Assembly (NCBI GenBank): GCA_937875615.1
Contig: CALNBU010001002.1
Span: 1 to 5,108 of the forward strand
Direction: 5' to 3'
Length of the DNA stretch: 5,108 nt
DNA from: an uncultured Archangium sp.
GTDB taxonomy: Bacteria > Myxococcota > Myxococcia > Myxococcales > Myxococcaceae
In this document: in pieces, positions 1-5,108 of the stretch
Layout: every line of letters starts with the position of its first letter
Position numbering within the stretch: the stretch's first letter is position 1
Notes under the pieces: model-generated
Seen by the model: the letters and a program-made list of their open reading frames with translations, nothing else
What the model was told of the DNA's origin: nothing
Databases searched by the model: none
Program-made: the position numbers and the translations under genes

Positions 1-1845
1 GACGGGGTGTTTCCTGAGTTGTCGGAGATCAACAATACCTCCGCGCCGTCGGCGATCACCATCGGGCCTCCGACCGCGGACCTGTCGATCAACAGCATCA
101 ACGCGCCCGGGACCGGAAGCCCCGGGGAGACGCTCAGCATCACCCGCGTCTTCTCCAACATCGGCAACGCGGCGTCGCAGCCCGCGAAGTACACGTGGTT
201 CCTCTCCGACAACGCGTCGATCAGCATCGGCGACCGTCCGCTCGGGGTGGGGAACCTGGGGGCGCTCGCGGCACAGAGCCTCGATACGGCCACCGAGCCG
301 GTGACGTTGCCTACCAACATCGCGCCGGGCCGTTGGTGGGTCGGCGCCTGCGTGAACTATGACTCCGGCACTGGCCAGTTCGGCGGCAACGAGATCACCA
401 TCGTCAACAACTGCTTCACGCGCACCACGGAGATCGTGGTGTCGTCTGGCACGGTGGCCATTTCCACCGCGCCGCTGCCGGGGGCGACGCAGTTCGCGCC
501 CTACGGGTTGCGGCTTGCGGCGACGGGCGGGACCGGCCAGTACGACTGGAGCCAGGTCGCCGGCTCGCTGCCTCCGGGGCTCTCGCTGTCGGCGAACGGA
601 GATCTCCTCGGGGCGCCGTCGGTGGCGGGCGCGTTCGCGTTCTCGGTGCAGGTGACCTCGGGCTCACTGAGCGACACCCGGGAGCTGTCGTTGACCGTGG
701 CGCCCGGCGGGTTGCCGCTCGCGGTGGTGCCGCAGTCGTTGACGGCCGCGGAGGCTGGGCGGGTGTACAGCGCCTCGCTGGTGGCGGTCGGCGGTGCGCC
801 GCCGTACGTGTGGACACTGGTGAACCCTGAGTCCCAGCCGTTGCCGGCCGGGTTGGGTCTCGCCAGCGACGGTCTCCTCGAAGGGCGCGCGCAACAGCAG
901 GGCGACTTCACGTTCCAGGTGAGGGTGACGGACTCTCAGGGCGCGGCCGCCGATGCGGAGATCCGGCTGCGCGTGGTGACGCCCACCGCGCTGGCCATCG
1001 GCACCGTGGCGGTCGAGACGGGCCGGGTCGGCTCTGCCTACCTCCAGCAGCTGGTCGCGAGTGGTGGCGTGGCGCCTTACGGCTGGTCGGTCATCCGCTT
1101 CCAGCAACTGGCGGAGTCGGAGACCGAGGCGCCGGGGCCGGTGCTGGACGATGATGGCGATGTTCGCACCGCGCTCCGCGCGCTGGGCGACTCGGCGGAC
1201 GCGCCCAACGACACCCTCGCGGTGCTGTTCAACCGGTACTTGAGCCGCTACCTCGGGTTGTCCATCGACGATCGGGAGACCACCGACTACCTGAGCGGCA
1301 CGCCGGTGAGGGCTGGTCTGTACCTGCTCACGCTGCGTGTGCAGGACGCCTCGGGCGAGGGCATCTTCGACACGGCCAACGTGGTGCTGCGCATCGGGTA
1401 CCGCGATGGTCTGGCGATCACCACGCTCGCCGTCCCGGACGCCTTCGTGGGGCACGCCTACACCGCGCGGTTGTCGCACAACGGTGGCGCCGCCGCGGAG
1501 GACATCGGGTTCTCGCTCCCCTGCGTACAGCAGGCGACCCGGCCCAACGAGTTCTCCTGCGTGGAGACGGACCCGACCCAGAAGTTGCCGGCGGGGCTCA
1601 ACCTCGCGGCCGACGGCACCATCAGTGGGACCGTCGACGCCTCTGCCGAGCCCGGCGTGTACACGGTGCTGGTGAAGCTGCAGGACCGCTACAACCGTCG
1701 CGATGTCCGGGCGATCGCCATCCGTGTCCAGCCTGACTTCGAACAGGAGTCAGCGGGTGGTTGTACGTCGGTGTCGTTGACCCCGGCCTGGTGGTGGCTG
1801 GCGGCGCTCCTCGGTCCTCTCTCTCGCCGGCGCCGGAGCCGGTGA
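1..1845 (+). CDS. Surface protein with CARDB-like and four Ig-like domains and a MYXO-CTERM-type tail (5' partial)
   Basis: The frame is open to the first base, so the true start is probably upstream; a GTG at 7 is only the first possible start inside the window. Numbering from that GTG gives 612 residues. Residues about 24-145 resemble a CARDB adhesion-type domain: a 'NIGNAAS' strand motif, 'LPTNIAPGRWWVG', and a closing 'VNN', with Cys115 and Cys136 able to pair. Four He_PIG-like putative Ig domains follow at about 150-232, 237-324, 328-463 and 468-575. They carry variants of the signature 'LPxGLxLxxDGxxxGxP...G.ytf.V.vtD'. The third is interrupted by about 65 residues (365-430). The tail has Gly585-Cys586, a Trp/Leu-rich hydrophobic stretch (590-605) and RRRRSR, the layout of a myxobacterial C-terminal sorting signal. 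No catalytic motif is visible, so adhesion or a structural role at the cell surface is inference. Domain names are by eye, not by profile search. Confidence 0.85.
   Translation, partial: DGVFPELSEINNTSAPSAITIGPPTADLSINSINAPGTGSPGETLSITRVFSNIGNAASQPAKYTWFLSDNASISIGDRPLGVGNLGALAAQSLDTATEPVTLPTNIAPGRWWVGACVNYDSGTGQFGGNEITIVNNCFTRTTEIVVSSGTVAISTAPLPGATQFAPYGLRLAATGGTGQYDWSQVAGSLPPGLSLSANGDLLGAPSVAGAFAFSVQVTSGSLSDTRELSLTVAPGGLPLAVVPQSLTAAEAGRVYSASLVAVGGAPPYVWTLVNPESQPLPAGLGLASDGLLEGRAQQQGDFTFQVRVTDSQGAAADAEIRLRVVTPTALAIGTVAVETGRVGSAYLQQLVASGGVAPYGWSVIRFQQLAESETEAPGPVLDDDGDVRTALRALGDSADAPNDTLAVLFNRYLSRYLGLSIDDRETTDYLSGTPVRAGLYLLTLRVQDASGEGIFDTANVVLRIGYRDGLAITTLAVPDAFVGHAYTARLSHNGGAAAEDIGFSLPCVQQATRPNEFSCVETDPTQKLPAGLNLAADGTISGTVDASAEPGVYTVLVKLQDRYNRRDVRAIAIRVQPDFEQESAGGCTSVSLTPAWWWLAALLGPLSRRRRSR
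1759..1842 (+). other. C-terminal sorting signal, MYXO-CTERM type
   Basis: The last 28 residues of the surface protein run Gly-Cys, a short polar linker (TSVSLTP), a hydrophobic segment containing WWWLAALLG, and a terminal Arg cluster. This tripartite tail with an invariant Cys is the known layout of MYXO-CTERM signals. Those are thought to be cut by myxosortase-type intramembrane proteases near the Cys, leaving the protein on the surface. The Cys codon is at 1762-1764. The match is by pattern only. A plain C-terminal membrane anchor is the alternative. Confidence 0.75.
1824..1845 (+). terminator. Stem-loop over the stop codon, possible weak terminator
   Basis: TCGCCGGC (1824-1831) can pair with GCCGGTGA (1838-1845) around a 6-base loop, giving an 8-bp stem with one G-U wobble. 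The right arm contains the TGA stop. A pyrimidine-rich stretch (1848-1859, with only one run of three T) follows instead of a true T-tract. It could slow or end transcription, or be a chance product of GC-rich sequence. The next gene starts 32 bases on, so full termination is not assumed. Confidence 0.25.
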
Positions 1846-1877
1846 CGTCTCTCCCTTTCAATCAACTGAGAATCCTC

Positions 1878-3215
1878 ATGTCGAAGAATGCCGTCGCGGC
1901 TGTGCTCGCCGCCCATGTGCTGGTCCTGACGTCCGCGTGTTCGGGCGGCCCTGTGGACCAGTGCGAAGAGAAACGCGTCACCTGCGCCACGGCGGGCTAC
2001 CTCTGTGACCCCTCCGATGGCGTCTGCAAATGTGGCGGGCGTGGCGGGGTGGTGTGTGGCGAGAACGAGGTGTGCGACTCCGCTGCCAACACCTGCGTCT
2101 CGAACCGGTGCAGCAGCGTGGATTGTGCGGGCAAGCCGGGGACCAGCTGCGACGTGCGAGACGGCCTCTGCAAGTGTGGCGGCACTGGCGGGACGGTCTG
2201 CGCGGATCAGCAGGTCTGTAACCCCAACGTGCCGGCCTGTGAGGCCGCCGCGGACTGCAACCAGTTGACGTGTCCGCGCAATCAAACCTGCGATGGCAGC
2301 ACCGGGACGTGTGTCTGCGGCGCGCAGACCTGTTCCACCGCGGAGACCTGCTCCGTGGCGTCGTCGGTCGAGAAGGTCTGCGTGGCTGACAACTGCACCG
2401 GCGTGGTGTGCACGGGGTCGGCGAGCTGTGACAGCGCAGACGGGCTCTGCAAGTGCAACGGGGTGGTGTGTCAGAGCGGCCAGGCCTGCGGGTGTCCGAC
2501 GGGGAGCGACGGTGGGTGCGCCGACTCCGAGCGGACGTGCCGTGCGAGCAACCTGTGCGTGGGCGTGAGCTGCGGAGGTGGATCCACCTGTGACCCATCT
2601 GACGGCCGCTGCAAGTGTGGTGGACCGGGCGGACCGGCGTGCTCCTCGAATCAGATCTGCAACCTCGGGCCTCCGTCTCGCTGCGAAGGCGGGCAGCAGT
2701 GCGTGAATCCCGATGGCGGCACCAAGACCTGTGGTTCGGGGACCAGCTGCGACCCGGAAGACGGCGTGTGCAAGTGTGGTGGGCGGGGTGGCCTCTCCTG
2801 CGCGCCGCCGGTGACGGACGAGGACGGCGTGGTGCGCGTGCCCGGTGAGATCTGTGTCACCAACTTGGTGCAGATCGCCTGTCGGATGCCGTGCTCGGTG
2901 TTGAACCCAGACTGTCCCGAGGGCACCTACTGCTACTTCGACTCCTCGGCGACGCCGGTGGTTTCGTACTGCGCCGCGCCGACAGGGAGCCAGGAGGCAG
3001 GTCAAAACTGCACCACCGCCGCGGCGTGTTTCGACGAGGAGCCGAGCCCGCATGCGCTCCACTGCCTCGGGCTGGCGTTGGGCGTTACGGGGCTCTGCCA
3101 CACCTACTGCGACGTCGCGCTCGGCGCTGCGGGGTGCCTGCAGGACATCCCGCGGGAGTGCCAGCAGATCCCCGGGGCGCCTCCGGGAACCGGCTACTGC
3201 AAGGCCTCGAACTGA
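1878..3215 (+). CDS. Cysteine-rich repeat lipoprotein
   Basis: This predicted protein has 445 residues. The ATG at 1878 is chosen because it opens a lipoprotein signal peptide: Lys4, a hydrophobic core (5-17) and the lipobox LTSAC with lipidated Cys21. In-frame starts further upstream lie inside the previous gene and would bury this signal. The ribosome binding site is poor (at best TGAGA at 1867-1871), so coupling to the upstream gene is possible. By my count 63 residues are Cys, leaving 62 after the lipidated one, an even number that would allow full disulfide pairing outside the cytoplasm. Residues 36-335 hold six repeats centred on 'CDxxDGxCKCGGxGG'. Residues 335-441 form a different Cys-rich domain (CRMPC, DCPEGTYC, CHTYC). 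The repeats look EGF-like in spacing, but no calcium-binding EGF consensus is evident. No enzymatic motif is seen. A binding or structural role on the cell surface is inferred, and the protein is not recognised as a named family. Confidence 0.88.
   Translation: MSKNAVAAVLAAHVLVLTSACSGGPVDQCEEKRVTCATAGYLCDPSDGVCKCGGRGGVVCGENEVCDSAANTCVSNRCSSVDCAGKPGTSCDVRDGLCKCGGTGGTVCADQQVCNPNVPACEAAADCNQLTCPRNQTCDGSTGTCVCGAQTCSTAETCSVASSVEKVCVADNCTGVVCTGSASCDSADGLCKCNGVVCQSGQACGCPTGSDGGCADSERTCRASNLCVGVSCGGGSTCDPSDGRCKCGGPGGPACSSNQICNLGPPSRCEGGQQCVNPDGGTKTCGSGTSCDPEDGVCKCGGRGGLSCAPPVTDEDGVVRVPGEICVTNLVQIACRMPCSVLNPDCPEGTYCYFDSSATPVVSYCAAPTGSQEAGQNCTTAAACFDEEPSPHALHCLGLALGVTGLCHTYCDVALGAAGCLQDIPRECQQIPGAPPGTGYCKASN
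1983..2882 (+). repeat. Six in-frame Cys-rich repeats coding for the lipoprotein body
   Basis: Units run from first to last Cys at 1983-2096, 2124-2240, 2271-2381, 2409-2540, 2571-2684 and 2730-2882. They begin 46 to 54 codons apart. Units 1, 2, 5 and 6 keep the full core CDxxDGxCKCGGxGG. Unit 3 keeps only the cysteine frame (GTCVCG), and unit 4 keeps DGLCKC but lacks GGxGG. The DNA is less conserved than the protein, with mixed TGC/TGT codons, so these are old duplications under protein-level selection. The closest DNA match seen is between units 2 and 6: a 17-bp exact repeat at 2137-2153 and 2737-2753, offset by exactly 600 bases. Confidence 0.85.
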
Positions 3216-3220
3216 GGCCT
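3202..3220 (+). terminator. GC-rich stem-loop over the lipoprotein stop codon
   Basis: AGGCCTC (3202-3208) and GAGGCCT (3214-3220) form a perfect 7-bp stem around a 5-base loop. The TGA stop (3213-3215) lies at the loop and right-arm junction. No T-tract follows, so it is not a canonical intrinsic terminator. A second small hairpin lies just downstream (CCACG 3243-3247 and CGTGG 3251-3255). Together they could mark the end of the lipoprotein transcript, but in GC-rich DNA such stems also arise by chance. Confidence 0.3.
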
Positions 3221-3269
3221 CCCGCCGCGCACTTCGGCCATTCCACGGGGCGTGGGCAGCTGATATTGA

Positions 3270-3289
3270 CTCCAGAATCAATTCTGGAG
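3270..3289 (+). promoter_or_regulatory. Perfect inverted repeat overlapping the ribosome binding site
   Basis: CTCCAGAAT (3270-3278) and ATTCTGGAG (3281-3289) are exact reverse complements separated by only CA. They form a 20-base palindrome in an AT-richer patch just ahead of the acyl-CoA dehydrogenase gene. The right arm contains GGAG of the ribosome binding site. Two readings fit. It may be a DNA operator for a dimeric repressor, as is usual for fatty-acid catabolism genes under TetR- or GntR-family control. Or it may be an mRNA hairpin (8-bp stem, UCAA loop) that hides the binding site. A GATATT at 3262-3267 could serve as a weak -10 element and would put a start point inside the palindrome, but no convincing -35 was found. 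The repeat itself is certain; its function is inference. Confidence 0.6.
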
Positions 3290-3292
3290 GAG
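3286..3292 (+). promoter_or_regulatory. Strong Shine-Dalgarno site for the acyl-CoA dehydrogenase
   Basis: GGAGGAG at 3286-3292 lies 7 to 9 bases before the ATG at 3300 and fixes that start. It is by far the best ribosome binding site in the window. The other two starts, at 1878 and 4460, have none of comparable strength. It overlaps the right arm of the palindrome at 3270-3289. Confidence 0.88.
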
Positions 3293-3299
3293 CGCGCCC

Positions 3300-4439
<1,140 letters not shown>

Positions 4440-4459
4440 CCCCCGTCTCGAGTTGAAGT

Positions 4460-5108
4460 ATGAGCGGCGTGATGAAGCGCGCTCTGCTCTGGATCCTCCT
4501 CTCGACCTCAGCCTCGGCTGACTACATGGACCACTTCGTGATGCGCGGCGATGTCGGTCCTCGCAAGGCGCCGTACCTGGGGGACACCCGGGTGCTGTTG
4601 ATCCCGGTGGAGGTGGCGGGCTTTCCTCCGATCGATCGCGCGGTGTTGGAGCGCTACTTCTCACCGGAGGATCCCGCGGGCTTCGTGAAGTACTACGAGA
4701 CCGCGTCGCTGCAGCGCTTTCGGCCCCGGGTGACGGTGGCGCCGACAGTTCGTTACGACACCTGTCCGCTCCCGGCCGACCGGTTCCCGGGGTGCGCCAT
4801 CTCGCGCGGAGAGCTGACCGCCATCACCGCCGGCATGGACATGATGCGCGAGGTGGTTCGGCGCGCCGATGAGGCGGAGCTCGATTTCTCGGGGTTCGAT
4901 CTCAACGGCCGAGACGGCCGGCCCGACGGGTGGATCGACGGGGTGATGTTGCTGACCAACACGCCCTTCGGCGGTATCGGCTTCCCGTTCGCGTACTTCA
5001 ACAAGGGCGACAATCTGAGCGGTGGCTCCGGGGGGCCGCTGATCGTCGACGGGGTGCGCATCGGGCACTTCGCCATCTCCGGCTCCTCCGACCACATCGT
5101 GCAGTTGC
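4460..5108 (+). CDS. Exported M6-like metalloprotease (3' partial)
   Basis: The frame is open from the ATG at 4460 to the window end, giving 216 residues with the gene continuing beyond. The N-terminus is a signal peptide: Lys6-Arg7, hydrophobic core ALLWILLSTS, and cleavage likely after ASA at Ala20. An ATG at 4472 (Met5, giving MKR...) is an equally plausible start; neither has a clear ribosome binding site. Residues 44-50 (RVLLIPV), 76-93 (a YYETASLQRF segment) and 142-165 (DFSGFDLNGRDG...DGWIDGVMLL) match the order of elements in immune inhibitor A/M6 proteases: a first strand, the 'yFteaSyGkl' motif, and the acidic 'D.D.DG.vD..vv' loop. VDGVRIGHFAISG (196-208) fits the strand before the zinc-binding HExxH, which would lie past the window end. 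Secretion is well supported. Protease activity is inferred until HExxH is seen. It lies 20 bases after the dehydrogenase, so read-through is possible. Confidence 0.78.
   Translation, partial: MSGVMKRALLWILLSTSASADYMDHFVMRGDVGPRKAPYLGDTRVLLIPVEVAGFPPIDRAVLERYFSPEDPAGFVKYYETASLQRFRPRVTVAPTVRYDTCPLPADRFPGCAISRGELTAITAGMDMMREVVRRADEAELDFSGFDLNGRDGRPDGWIDGVMLLTNTPFGGIGFPFAYFNKGDNLSGGSGGPLIVDGVRIGHFAISGSSDHIVQL

Noticed and set aside
1827..1836. CCGGCGCCGG as a protein-binding palindrome
   Set aside because: It lies in Arg/Gly-rich codons (RRRRSR tail), where such GC palindromes arise from codon use. The alternative stem-loop reading is listed instead.
1761..1877. Start of the lipoprotein at the upstream in-frame TTG (1761)
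   Set aside because: It would overlap the previous gene by 85 bases and place 39 non-signal residues before a clear lipoprotein signal peptide. The ATG at 1878 gives the lipobox at the expected distance.
3266..3271. TTGACT as a -35 promoter element
   Set aside because: A -10 box at the normal spacing would fall on the ribosome binding site (about 3289-3294), which has no resemblance to TATAAT.
5021..5040. GGSGGPL motif suggesting a trypsin- or DegP-like serine protease
   Set aside because: There is no His or Asp catalytic motif upstream, and the surrounding order of segments fits an M6 metalloprotease. The resemblance is likely chance in a Gly-rich loop.
4661..5097. Two overlapping minus-strand open frames near the window end
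   Set aside because: They overlap each other and the plus-strand gene with a signal peptide and M6-like motifs; their composition is typical of shadows.

Overview
The window is high-GC DNA with strong G/C bias at third codon positions. All of its genes lie on the plus strand. The best guess for the source is a Myxococcota (myxobacterial) chromosome. This rests on a C-terminal tail of the MYXO-CTERM type (Gly-Cys, hydrophobic helix, Arg cluster), a very cysteine-rich lipoprotein of a style common in that phylum, and a secreted M6-like metalloprotease. No tRNA, rRNA, insertion sequence, CRISPR array or phage gene was seen.

Layout. (1) Positions 1-1845: the 3' part of a large cell-surface protein whose start lies upstream of the window. 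It carries a CARDB-like domain, four putative Ig-like domains and a C-terminal sorting signal. (2) After a 32-base gap, 1878-3215: a secreted lipoprotein with about 63 cysteines in 445 residues, built from six Cys-rich repeats and a separate Cys-rich C-terminal domain. (3) An 84-base intergenic region (3216-3299) with a GC-rich hairpin over the preceding stop codon, an AT-richer patch, and a perfect 9-bp-arm palindrome that overlaps the next ribosome binding site. (4) Positions 3300-4439: a complete acyl-CoA dehydrogenase of the long-chain/isovaleryl type, judged by where its catalytic glutamate sits. (5) After a 20-base gap, 4460-5108: the 5' part of an exported M6-like metalloprotease, cut by the window end before any HExxH zinc site.

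How the genes relate. The first two products are both exported and envelope-anchored, one through a processed C-terminus and one through an N-terminal lipid. They are close enough to be co-transcribed, so a shared surface role is possible but unproven. The acyl-CoA dehydrogenase is a cytoplasmic beta-oxidation-type enzyme with its own strong ribosome binding site and a probable operator, so it looks like a new transcription unit. The protease gene follows it closely and may be read through from it, with no obvious metabolic link.

No clearly new multi-gene system can be claimed. The items most worth a second look are the palindrome over the ribosome binding site, the repeat architecture of the lipoprotein, and the 65-residue insertion in the third Ig-like domain of the surface protein.
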